NCBI GenBank assembly: GCA_025998875.1
Contig: AP024675.1
Span: 1,957,549-2,021,548 of the forward strand
Source: Bacteroidota bacterium
GTDB taxonomy: Bacteria; Bacteroidota; Rhodothermia; JANXDC01
Reading direction: 5' to 3'
DNA: 64,000 nt
In this document: positions 42,714 through 50,649 of the stretch, one piece after another
How the letters are laid out: each line of letters opens with the position of its first letter
How positions within the stretch are numbered: position 1 is the first letter of the stretch
Translations under genes and position numbers: made by a program
The notes under the pieces: generated by a model
What the model was told of the DNA's origin: nothing
The model's database searches: none
The model's input: the letters and a program-made list of their open reading frames with translations, nothing else

Positions 42714-43146
42714 GGCGTTGGATCAGGACGGCCGTCCGCTGCGCCTGAGCGACTTCCGGGGTCGATACGTGCTGCTGTATTTCTATCCCCGGGACGGCTC
42801 CTCCGGTTGTACCCGACAGGCGCTGAATTTGCGCCAGCATTATGCGGAACTCGAACGGCGGGGGATTGTCATCCTGGGTGTGAGTCCGGATGATGTGGAG
42901 AGCCATCGCCGTTTTGCCCGGCAACACGAGCTGCCATTCCGGCTTTTGGCCGATCCGGGAGGGCAGATCGCGCGCGCCTACGGAGTATGGGGCGAGCGGC
43001 AGCTCTACGGTCGACGTTTCGAAGGCGTGCGGCGCACCACGTTTCTTATCGACCCCGAGGGCCGCATTGCGCACATATGGCGCACGGTGCGCACGGACCG
43101 ACACGCGGAGCAGATTCTCCAGGTGCTGGAGCGGGAAAAGGCATGA
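42676..43146 (+). CDS. bcp: Peroxiredoxin, Bcp/PrxQ type, apparently 1-Cys
   Basis: A 156-residue thiol peroxidase of the AhpC-TSA superfamily. The peroxidatic Cys is in YFYPRDGSSGCTRQALNLR near residue 46. Most PrxQ proteins have a resolving Cys five residues later (GCTxEAC); here that position is Leu, so the enzyme looks like the 1-Cys subtype and needs another thiol to be recycled. The usual Pro/Thr before the Cys is Ser-Ser-Gly. ATG 42676 has an aggaggc RBS. It overlaps the DUF547 gene by 38 bases and the next gene by 4. Confidence 0.88.
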   Translation: MKLTEGDLAPDFEALDQDGRPLRLSDFRGRYVLLYFYPRDGSSGCTRQALNLRQHYAELERRGIVILGVSPDDVESHRRFARQHELPFRLLADPGGQIARAYGVWGERQLYGRRFEGVRRTTFLIDPEGRIAHIWRTVRTDRHAEQILQVLEREKA

Positions 43147-43766
43147 GGTGGGAGCGCCTGGGGCCGGCGTGGGTGCTCTGGCTGGAGCTCGATGAGCTTC
43201 CGCAAGAGGCAGAATGGCTCTCGGAGGCGGAGCGGGAGCTGGCGGGACGCTACGGCCACCCCCGGCGGCTGCGGCAGTTCCTGGCCGGCCGATGGGCCGT
43301 ACGTCGGCTCTGGCGAGAGGTTGCCGAGCTGGAGGAACCCGTTGAGGTGATCCCCGATCCCCAGGGTCGGCCCCTGCTCTATGTGAGCGGAGAGGCGCTC
43401 ATGGACTGGGCCGTGAGCATCGCGCATTCCGGATCGCGTGTCCTGGTGGCCCTGCGTCAAGGCGGACGACTGGGGGTGGATGTGGAAGGCCAGAGGCCTC
43501 GGTCCGGGGCGCTGGTCTCTCGTCTGCTGGATGCCGAGGAGTGGGAGCTGATGCAGCGCTGGGCTCCGGAGGAGCCAATCCTGGCCGCCTGGGTGCTCAA
43601 AGAGGCCGGTTTCAAGGCGCTAGGGTCGGGTCTGCGGGCCCCGCTACGGAACCTGCGTCTGGTGGAAGAGGGGGGAAGACTACTCCTACAGGGGGTTGGT
43701 GCGCGCCTGCAAGCCCACCTGATGCGGATGGACCCCGCTTTCTGGGCGGCTGTGGCCTGGGATTAG
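43143..43766 (+). CDS. 4'-phosphopantetheinyl transferase (Sfp type)
   Basis: A 207-residue enzyme that attaches the phosphopantetheine arm to carrier proteins. Motifs are WAVSIAHSGSRVLVAL, LGVDVEGQRP (Mg-binding Asp-Val-Glu) and WVLKEAGFKALGSGL (the WxxKEA motif). Length and pattern fit the Sfp/AcpT class. It overlaps bcp by 4 bases and ends 4 bases inside the convergent Clp-fusion gene. Placed with LuxE and LuxC, it might serve a carrier protein that supplies their acyl chain, but this is inference; primary metabolism also needs such an enzyme. Confidence 0.85.
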   Translation: MRWERLGPAWVLWLELDELPQEAEWLSEAERELAGRYGHPRRLRQFLAGRWAVRRLWREVAELEEPVEVIPDPQGRPLLYVSGEALMDWAVSIAHSGSRVLVALRQGGRLGVDVEGQRPRSGALVSRLLDAEEWELMQRWAPEEPILAAWVLKEAGFKALGSGLRAPLRNLRLVEEGGRLLLQGVGARLQAHLMRMDPAFWAAVAWD

Positions 43767-46700
43767 CTTTCTAGATGCGCCCAGAGGTGCTCTTCGAGCC
43801 GGGCAAGAAGCGCCTCTCGGGAGCCATCGGGGAGGGGAAAAATGCGTACCTGCTCGGCCTGATGGGTGTGCTTGCAGAGCACGGAAAATGCGGCCAGGTA
43901 CGGCCTCCAGGCCCGTTTCGGACGATCTGTGTACCAAGACAGGGTGCGACCTTGCGGGTCGCGGACGTGCATGCGGTAGCGTGCCTCCAGGCCCGTACTC
44001 ATCTGGACCCGCCTGCGCAGGGGGCGAAAACGGACCTCCGGTCTTTCCCCTCCCCCCGTTGGGGGGAAAGGGGAGATACGTATCCGGACCTCGGCCGGCG
44101 TTCCGGAGTCCCGCAGCAGCCGATGTACCCCGGCCTCGGGAAGCAGCAGGCCGTAGGCGTTATGGCCCCGCACCAGAAGCAGCAGTCCACTGTGTGGATC
44201 CTCCGCCATGGGGATTACCTCCAGTCCCCGGCCTTCGAGGGCCTGCCTGTAGGCCAGGCCCAGCTCTAAGGCCCAGGTTTCCGATTCCGGACCCGTAGGC
44301 TCAAGCCACAGCAGGGCATCGGCGCTCGCTTCGGGATAGGCGAGCAGCTGCTCCCACTCCAGCGCCTCCATCTGCAGGACCGCCTCCCGGTAAAGGCGCG
44401 TAAGCTCCGGCCAGAGCGTTTTTTCCCGGCGGTAATGGAGGCGTTTGAGTTCTTCGAGCGTCTGCTCCAGGCGTCGGTACCGGTTCTGGATGCGGTAGCA
44501 CTGGCCCAGGGAACGCAGTTCTTCGAGCGCCTGTCTGGGGTGATCCCAGAAGGTGGGTTCCTGCATGCGCGCCTCAAGCTCCTGAATGCGCCGGCGTAGC
44601 TCCGTGACCCCCTGCCGGTCGGCCAGGGCCTGGAGGCGGCGCTCCAGCTCTTCTAGTTCGCGCTCCAGCTCGTCGGGATCCGGCATGGCCGGGAGGCGGC
44701 CGGGCTCCGGAAGGGCTGCAGGGCCCGCAGGGGGCTCGACGTGCACCCGTGTCTGCCCGTTCGGGTCGGATTCCAAACGGATCATGGAGCCCGGCTCAAT
44801 GGACCGCTCCACAAGCGCCTGCGCCAGGGGAAGGGTGATGAGCCGCTCTACGGCGCGTTTGAGAAATCGCGCCCCATATCGGGGACTGTAACCCTCTTCG
44901 ATGAGCCGATCCACGAGTCGTTCATCGATCTCCACGGTGAGCTGTTTGCGCAGAATACCTTCCCGCGCGATGACCTTGCCAATCTCCCGATAGGCGATCC
45001 GGCGCACGACCTCCGCAGAGAGGGGTTTGAAGTAGATGAGCTCGATGCGGTTTAAGAACTCCGGACGAAAATAGCGCTCCAGCTCCGCCTGCACAGCGCG
45101 CCGCAGGGCCTCATCGCTCATGCTCTCCTCAAACCCGATGGGCTTCTGGCCATAGAGCTTGGAGCCAATGTTGGAGGTCATGATGATGATCGTGTTGCGG
45201 AAGTCCGTCGTGCGCCCCTGACGGTCGGTCAGTCGGCCCTCATCGAAGACCTGTAGCAACAGGTCGTATACGTTGGGATGGCATTTCTCGAACTCATCGA
45301 GCAAGACCACGGAGAAGGGCTGTTCCTGGATGGGACGCGTGAGCTTGCCGCCCCGGTCATCGAAGCGTTCCCCGATGAGGCGTTCCCAGGAATTCCACTC
45401 CATGTACTCGGACATATCCAGCCGCACCATCCGCTCGGGGCTGCCGAAAAGATAAGCGGCCACGGTCTTGGCGAATTCCGTCTTGCCCACCCCGGTGGGA
45501 CCCAGACACAGATAGGTGGCCAGCGGCCTGGAGGGATCGTGCAGGCCGGATTTGAGCAGGGCGAGCGTGCGCTTGATCGCCTCGACGGCTTCTTCCTGAC
45601 CGAGCACGCGTTCGCTAAAGAACCGGTGTACTTCGTCTAAATCCAGCCGGGCTCGATCGTCTATAACCACGGCGGGCAGACCGGTTGTCTCCTGAAACTG
45701 CGATACCACGACCTCGGCCGTGAGCACCTGACGCGCGGCCAGCTGACCCCGATGGGCCAGGCGGGCGAGCATTTGCTTGAGGAAATCGATCGCCTTGCCG
45801 GGAAATTTCTGGTAGGGCAGAAAACGACCGGTGAGTTCGATGATACGCTGTACGACTTCGGGCAGGATTTCGACCCCGTAGCGTTGGCCCAGGTCTCTGG
45901 CTACGGCCATGAGGATGCGGTCGAGCTCCTCAGCTCGGGGCTCCTCAAGTCGTACCTGCGTGAAGACCCGCTCCAGATAGGGCGCTTGACGGAACATGTG
46001 CTTGAGCATGTCGGCCGTGGCCTCGCCGATGACGGTGATCTCCCCGCGCTCGATGAGGGGGGCTAGATAGGAGGCGAAGTTGGCCGAGGAGGTGGAGGTC
46101 GTACCGGCCCCCACGATGTTGGGCAGGTCGCGGATGTAGAGGATCACATCCCCCGCTTCCCGCATCTCTCGGGTGAGGTTGACGAGCTTGGTCTCCCACT
46201 CGCCGATGTATTTTGTGCCCGCCATCAGGTTCTGCGTGGTGGTCTCGAAGATGCGATAACCGGTCAGGGCCGGAGGGCAATGGCCCCGCTTGAGGCGACG
46301 GGCTAATTCGTAGATAACAGCTGTTTTGCCCACCCCGGGCTCACCGACGAGCACGAAACTGGAATTATCCGGTCGCTGAAGCAGGGCGTAGAGCTCCTCA
46401 AGCACGCCCTCACGTAGGTACGTGGCCGGTTGCTCTTCAACGTCGCGCAGGGTGGCTAGCTCGACGCAGGAGGTCTCCAAGACGCCTGTTAGGTGCTCTT
46501 CGCCGAATTCAGCCATGTCCACTATCCTCCATGAAATACCGGAGAAGGAGCGGGCCTTTCGGGGTTTTTTCTGGTGCAGGCTCTGCAGGAGTTCCTGGGC
46601 CCGTTTCCGCATCCATTCCGGACCCTGGGGATCGAGAGCAAGGTAGCGCTCCAGGTGCTCGCGCGCCTTTTCGAAGGCCTCCAGATGGCTGCAGTAGAGC

Positions 46701-47689
46701 AGCCCGATCCGGTAATGCAACAGCCCGTATTCGGGCTCCCGCTCCAGGGCGCGCTCGTAGAAGTGGAGGGCTTTTTCCGGCTGGCCGAACTCCACCAGCA
46801 GATCGGCGGCGGCCAGCAGAGCGATCGCGGGCCGGGGCCTTTCGGGTACCGGCAGGATCTCGGATATAAAACGGCGGCGCTTGCGGGGCAGAAAAAGGGT
46901 ATAGCCGGGAGCGGGAAACTCTTCGGCAACCCGATGTCGCAATTCCACCAGCGCGGCCTGCGCCTCTTCGGGATCCTGATCGCGAAATCGGAAGCGGCTG
47001 AGCACGTGCAGGGTTCCCGGATGATCCGGATCCAGATGCCAGGCCGTGCCCAGCAGATGGGGGAGGGTTTCCAGCGTTTCGGCCTGCAGCTCATCCTGCC
47101 GATACAGGAGTAGCTCGGCCAGCGTGAGGTAAGGATCCGGCCACTGGGGTTCCAGATCGACGGCCTCTGCGGCGCTCTCGGCGGCCAGCTCCGGATGTTC
47201 CAGCTCCAGAGCGGCTTCGGCCGCATACCAGCGCACAGGACCGCTTCGGGGGAATCGGGTTCGGGCTTGCTCGGCCAGGGCCACGGCCTCCTCCATGCGT
47301 CCGGCGCGACGCAGAAGCTCGATGCGGCTCAGGTAGAGCACGTCGGCACGCTCGGCCAGGCGTTCGCCCTGCCGCAGTATGCGCAGGGCTCGCTCTAGAT
47401 CCCCCTGTGCCTCCCAGTACCAAGCGATATGGCGGTAGAGGGTCGTCTCCGGGCCTTCTGCGGCCTCCAGATAGCTGGCCGCCTCCGCGGCCCTGCCCGC
47501 CTTCCAGAGCGCGATGCCCCGGGCCACCTGCAACCACCGCTGGCCCTCTCGATCCTGCGACGGCAGGACGGCCTCCCCGTAGGCGCCAAGCGCCTCCGTC
47601 CAGCGACCGAAAGGGCGACGCAGCAGGAACAGATCCGTGTACAGGCGGACGCGGCCGTATACGAAGGCAAGCCAGTCCCGGATCGGCAT
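43763..47689 (-). CDS. TPR - double Clp-type AAA+ - release-factor-2-like fusion protein
   Basis: A 1308-residue single open frame. Residues 1-380: TPR-like repeats replace the usual Clp N-domain. D1 (about 430-670): Walker A GEPGVGKT at 449-456, pore loop GTKYIGEWE with Tyr494, but Walker B ends ILYIRD (Arg520, Asp521) instead of D-E, and only one Arg of the ERRF finger remains (ERVF, 573-576). D2 (about 680-985): Walker A GPTGVGKT at 730-737, Walker B VVLLDE (Asp798-Glu799), Arg881, sensor 2 GAR at 939-941; the GYVG pore loop is missing (GERFDDRGGKLT, 773-784). IGF at 851-853 stands where ClpA/ClpC dock on ClpP. There is no ClpB-style middle domain. Residues 1001-1308: coiled coil with TFWDH, then NAYG and GVHRLLR as in RF2, but STGLEAR at the GGQ site. 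No clear RBS precedes ATG 47689. Confidence 0.88.
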   Translation of the reverse strand: MPIRDWLAFVYGRVRLYTDLFLLRRPFGRWTEALGAYGEAVLPSQDREGQRWLQVARGIALWKAGRAAEAASYLEAAEGPETTLYRHIAWYWEAQGDLERALRILRQGERLAERADVLYLSRIELLRRAGRMEEAVALAEQARTRFPRSGPVRWYAAEAALELEHPELAAESAAEAVDLEPQWPDPYLTLAELLLYRQDELQAETLETLPHLLGTAWHLDPDHPGTLHVLSRFRFRDQDPEEAQAALVELRHRVAEEFPAPGYTLFLPRKRRRFISEILPVPERPRPAIALLAAADLLVEFGQPEKALHFYERALEREPEYGLLHYRIGLLYCSHLEAFEKAREHLERYLALDPQGPEWMRKRAQELLQSLHQKKPRKARSFSGISWRIVDMAEFGEEHLTGVLETSCVELATLRDVEEQPATYLREGVLEELYALLQRPDNSSFVLVGEPGVGKTAVIYELARRLKRGHCPPALTGYRIFETTTQNLMAGTKYIGEWETKLVNLTREMREAGDVILYIRDLPNIVGAGTTSTSSANFASYLAPLIERGEITVIGEATADMLKHMFRQAPYLERVFTQVRLEEPRAEELDRILMAVARDLGQRYGVEILPEVVQRIIELTGRFLPYQKFPGKAIDFLKQMLARLAHRGQLAARQVLTAEVVVSQFQETTGLPAVVIDDRARLDLDEVHRFFSERVLGQEEAVEAIKRTLALLKSGLHDPSRPLATYLCLGPTGVGKTEFAKTVAAYLFGSPERMVRLDMSEYMEWNSWERLIGERFDDRGGKLTRPIQEQPFSVVLLDEFEKCHPNVYDLLLQVFDEGRLTDRQGRTTDFRNTIIIMTSNIGSKLYGQKPIGFEESMSDEALRRAVQAELERYFRPEFLNRIELIYFKPLSAEVVRRIAYREIGKVIAREGILRKQLTVEIDERLVDRLIEEGYSPRYGARFLKRAVERLITLPLAQALVERSIEPGSMIRLESDPNGQTRVHVEPPAGPAALPEPGRLPAMPDPDELERELEELERRLQALADRQGVTELRRRIQELEARMQEPTFWDHPRQALEELRSLGQCYRIQNRYRRLEQTLEELKRLHYRREKTLWPELTRLYREAVLQMEALEWEQLLAYPEASADALLWLEPTGPESETWALELGLAYRQALEGRGLEVIPMAEDPHSGLLLLVRGHNAYGLLLPEAGVHRLLRDSGTPAEVRIRISPFPPTGGGERPEVRFRPLRRRVQMSTGLEARYRMHVRDPQGRTLSWYTDRPKRAWRPYLAAFSVLCKHTHQAEQVRIFPLPDGSREALLARLEEHLWAHLES

Positions 47690-47699
47690 GGGGATACGT

Positions 47700-47728
47700 C
47701 GTATAGCAGGCTGGCGGGTTAAAGGCAA
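47700..47728 (-). promoter_or_regulatory. Promoter of the Clp-fusion gene, possibly leaderless
   Basis: On the minus strand TTGCCT (47728-47723) and TATACG (47705-47700) are spaced by 17 bases. The expected start point falls only a few bases from ATG 47689, so the mRNA may be leaderless or nearly so, which agrees with the missing RBS. Confidence 0.5.
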
Positions 47729-47773
47729 AAATGCGCAACTTGCTCTCCCCATGCAAGCCGGTACCGCTGTGCA

Positions 47774-48469
47774 ATGATGTACATCGCCTGGGATCTGGAG
47801 ACCTGCCCCCTGCCGGAGGAGCGATTCTCCGATCGGGAGCGAAAGCGGCTCGAGCTGGAGATGCGTTGGCACGGGCAGCGAACCCCGGATCTGGAACCCG
47901 CAGAGCTTCGACGCAAGGCGGCCAGCCTGCATCCCCTGTTGGGCTGGATCGTGTGTATCTCCGTCATCCGGGCCCCCGAAGATCCTGAGTTCCCCAACGA
48001 GCCGCGCTCCTATGTGGCCGCCAGGCCCGAAGAAGAGCGCGCGATGCTGGAGGCCTTCTGGGCGGATCTGGCTCGTTTTCCCGCCGACAGGCCGATCCTG
48101 TGGATCACCTTCAACGGCAAGCGCTTCGATGTGCCCTTTTTGCTGGCGCGCACCCTGCATTACGGGCTTGCGCCCACGCGTCTGGATGTACTGCAGACGC
48201 ACCGCTGGCGCAACAGGCCGCACTGTGACCTGTGGACCCTTTTTGCCGATGCCTCCATGAATATGGCCTTGGAAGACCTCTGCACGCTTCTCCAGGTGCC
48301 CAATCCCAAGCTCCACGGACAGGGTTTCCTGATCGAGGAATTGCTGCGCACCGAGGGGATAGAGGGGGTGCGTCGATACTGCGAGGCGGATGCGGCGGCC
48401 ACACTGGCCTGTTTTGCCCGCATCCGACGGCTGTACCCCGCTTTGGTGGAGGGAGGGGATTTTCTATAA
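47774..48469 (+). CDS. Predicted 3'-5' exonuclease, RNase H-like (DnaQ/PolB exo fold)
   Basis: A 231-residue protein with the three DEDD exonuclease motifs: Exo I WDLETCPLPEE near residues 6-16, Exo II WITFNGKRFDVPFLLAR, and Exo III YCEADAAATLACF near the end (Y-x3-D form, DEDDy). This resembles stand-alone PolB-type exonuclease domains common in Bacteroidota, with unknown biological role. The first two codons are both ATG; 47774 is given. No obvious RBS. It is divergent from the Clp-fusion gene across an 84-base gap that contains the fusion-gene promoter. Confidence 0.8.
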   Translation: MMYIAWDLETCPLPEERFSDRERKRLELEMRWHGQRTPDLEPAELRRKAASLHPLLGWIVCISVIRAPEDPEFPNEPRSYVAARPEEERAMLEAFWADLARFPADRPILWITFNGKRFDVPFLLARTLHYGLAPTRLDVLQTHRWRNRPHCDLWTLFADASMNMALEDLCTLLQVPNPKLHGQGFLIEELLRTEGIEGVRRYCEADAAATLACFARIRRLYPALVEGGDFL

Positions 48470-48530
48470 GCGGCGCTGAGGAGCCGGCGCACCTGCCGGT
48501 TGCCGCAGCTTTCAAGGAGGGCAATGATCG

Positions 48531-49595
48531 ATGGAACCTGAAGCCTCACAGGTCCCCTTTACCCCGATCGGCAGAATCGGCCTTCCCCGGCTGATTGAGC
48601 GGCTCTCCGAGCTGCTCGGTCAGCCGGAGGATCCGGATCTGCTCTTCGGGATAGGAGACGATGCGGCAGTTTATCGGGTGCACCCCGGTCGGGTGCACCT
48701 GCTCAGCACGACCCTGCTCATCGAGGGGGTACATTTTGATCCCGCCATCATCCCCTTTGCCCATCTGGCGGCCAAGGCGATGGCGGGCCCGGTGAGCAAT
48801 GTCGTGGCCATGAACGGACGGCCAAAGTATGTCCTGGTCGGGCTGGCCGTGCCCAACCAGGTTTCTGTGGAAATGCTCGAAGAGCTCTACCGGGGTTTTC
48901 AGCGCACCTGCGCCCTCTACGGATGTGCCCTCGTGGGGGGGCAGACCACCTCCTCCCGAAGAGGGCTGGAGCTGAGCCTTACCGTCGTGGGCGAGGCAGC
49001 CGAATCGGCGGTGACCTACCGCCATGGGGCTCGGCCGGGGGATCTGCTCTGCGTTACCGGAGACCTGGGGGCGGCCTATGCCGGTCTGCAGGTCCTGCTT
49101 CGCGAGAAAGACTACTATGAGGCCCATCCCGAGCTGGGTCTGCCGGACCTGAGCCCGTACCGCTATGTGGTCGAGCGCCAGCTTGTGCCCCTGGCACGGC
49201 TGGATATGGTGACGGCCTTTGAAATGGCTGGTTTGCGCCCGCAGGCCATGACGGACATCTCCACGGGGTTGGCCGCGGCCGTACATGCGCTCTGTCGGGC
49301 CAGTGGAGTGGGGGCCCGGGTGCGGGCGGCCGCCATTCCGATCGACCTGCAGACGCGCGATGTGGCGCAGGAATTCGACCAGGATCCGGAAACTTATGCC
49401 CTTTATGGAGGGGAAGACTACGAGCTGCTCTTCGCCTTGCGGGAGGAAGACTGGCCCGCCCTGGAGCGCGCGACAGAGGCGGTAACCGTGATCGGTCATA
49501 TCGAGGAAGCCTCCTCCGGGGTGTCGATCGAACACGCCGACGGGCGCTGTATACCGCTGGAGGCACAGGGATGGAACGCAGCGGATTTCCGGTAG
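48531..49595 (+). CDS. thiL: Thiamine-monophosphate kinase
   Basis: A 354-residue enzyme of the PurM/ThiL family that phosphorylates TMP to TPP, the active cofactor. Key segments are FGIGDDAAVY at the N-terminus, LSTTLLIEGVHFDP, GGQTTSS, CVTGDLGAAYAGLQVL, MTDISTGLAAAVHAL and GGEDYELLFAL. ATG 48531 follows an aaggaggg RBS at about 48512-48519. Its end overlaps the transporter gene by 25 bases. Confidence 0.93.
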   Translation: MEPEASQVPFTPIGRIGLPRLIERLSELLGQPEDPDLLFGIGDDAAVYRVHPGRVHLLSTTLLIEGVHFDPAIIPFAHLAAKAMAGPVSNVVAMNGRPKYVLVGLAVPNQVSVEMLEELYRGFQRTCALYGCALVGGQTTSSRRGLELSLTVVGEAAESAVTYRHGARPGDLLCVTGDLGAAYAGLQVLLREKDYYEAHPELGLPDLSPYRYVVERQLVPLARLDMVTAFEMAGLRPQAMTDISTGLAAAVHALCRASGVGARVRAAAIPIDLQTRDVAQEFDQDPETYALYGGEDYELLFALREEDWPALERATEAVTVIGHIEEASSGVSIEHADGRCIPLEAQGWNAADFR

Positions 49596-50644
49596 CCCTC
49601 GCCCCCCGTGCTCTCTGGCGGGCCGAGCTCGTTCTGCTCGGCATTACGATCATCTGGGGGACTACGTTCACCGCCGTCAAAATAGGCCTCCAGCACGCCA
49701 GCCCGTTTCCCTTTCTGCTTGCTCGTTTCGGACTGGCTCTGGGCGTGCTCTCGCTCTGGGTGCGGCCTTGGCAGATGGGGCTCGATCTATCGGCCTGGAG
49801 GGCGGGGATGTGGCTCGGATTGTGGTTGGGGCTGGGGTTTGTCCTGCAGACCGCCGGACTGATATGGACGACGGCCAGCATGTCCGCCTTTATCACGGGC
49901 GCCTCGGCCGCTTTTACCCCGCTCCTGGAGCGCCTTCTGGGGCGGGGGAGGCCTCCCGGGAGCGCCTTTGTGGGCCTCTACCTGGTGCTCATGGGGCTAT
50001 ACGGGCTATCCCTGCCCCGCCTTCATGTCGGTCTACAGGCCGCTATGGGGTTGAGCCTACTCGCTCTGGGGCTCCTCGGCATCGCCCGTAGCGGGGGGCG
50101 ACCGATTGCCGGGGCTCTGCTGTTGGGCTTCGGTCTGTGGCTTGTGCTTCGGGCCGAAATGGTCCGCTTCGGGATCGGAGAATGGCTCACGCTCATTTCC
50201 GCGCTGGTGTGGGCCGTATACATCGTGGAGATGGACCGCCTCAGCGGTCGTGCCCCAGCCGGGGCGCTTGCTTGGATGCAGCTGGCCATGGTAGGACTGC
50301 TCGCCCTGTTTTTGCTTCCCTGGTTCCCTGTGCGCTTTTCTCCGGAGCCGGAACTGTTGATGGGGCTTGTGTACCTGGCCCTGGTGGCAACCGTGCTTAC
50401 GACCTGGCTGCAGACCCGATTTCAGCGACAGACCACCCCCACGCGCGCGGCCCTGATTTTCGCCGCAGAGCCGCTCGTGGCCGCTCTGGTGGCCGCTTTG
50501 TGGTTGGGAGAACAGATGGGCTTGCATGGCTGGATAAGTGGCGCGCTTATTGTATGGGGCATGCTGATCGCAATGCGCTCCGGTCCGCAGAACCATTCGG
50601 CGCTACCGGATGTTAAAGGGACGAAGTGTGAGCAAATACGATAG
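49571..50644 (+). CDS. EamA/DMT-family transporter
   Basis: A 357-residue inner-membrane protein with about ten hydrophobic segments in two EamA repeats: first WRAELVLLGITIIWGTTFTAVKIGLQHASPFPFLLARF, second FGIGEWLTLISALVWAVYIVEMDRLSG; end AALIFAAEPLVAALVAALWLGEQMGLHGWISGALIVWGM is a family signature. Substrate unknown (family members move amino acids, nucleosides or metabolites). The last 20 residues are hydrophilic. It is embedded in the thiL-ftsH operon and ends 5 bases before ftsH. Confidence 0.88.
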   Translation: MERSGFPVALAPRALWRAELVLLGITIIWGTTFTAVKIGLQHASPFPFLLARFGLALGVLSLWVRPWQMGLDLSAWRAGMWLGLWLGLGFVLQTAGLIWTTASMSAFITGASAAFTPLLERLLGRGRPPGSAFVGLYLVLMGLYGLSLPRLHVGLQAAMGLSLLALGLLGIARSGGRPIAGALLLGFGLWLVLRAEMVRFGIGEWLTLISALVWAVYIVEMDRLSGRAPAGALAWMQLAMVGLLALFLLPWFPVRFSPEPELLMGLVYLALVATVLTTWLQTRFQRQTTPTRAALIFAAEPLVAALVAALWLGEQMGLHGWISGALIVWGMLIAMRSGPQNHSALPDVKGTKCEQIR

Positions 50645-50649
50645 CGCAC

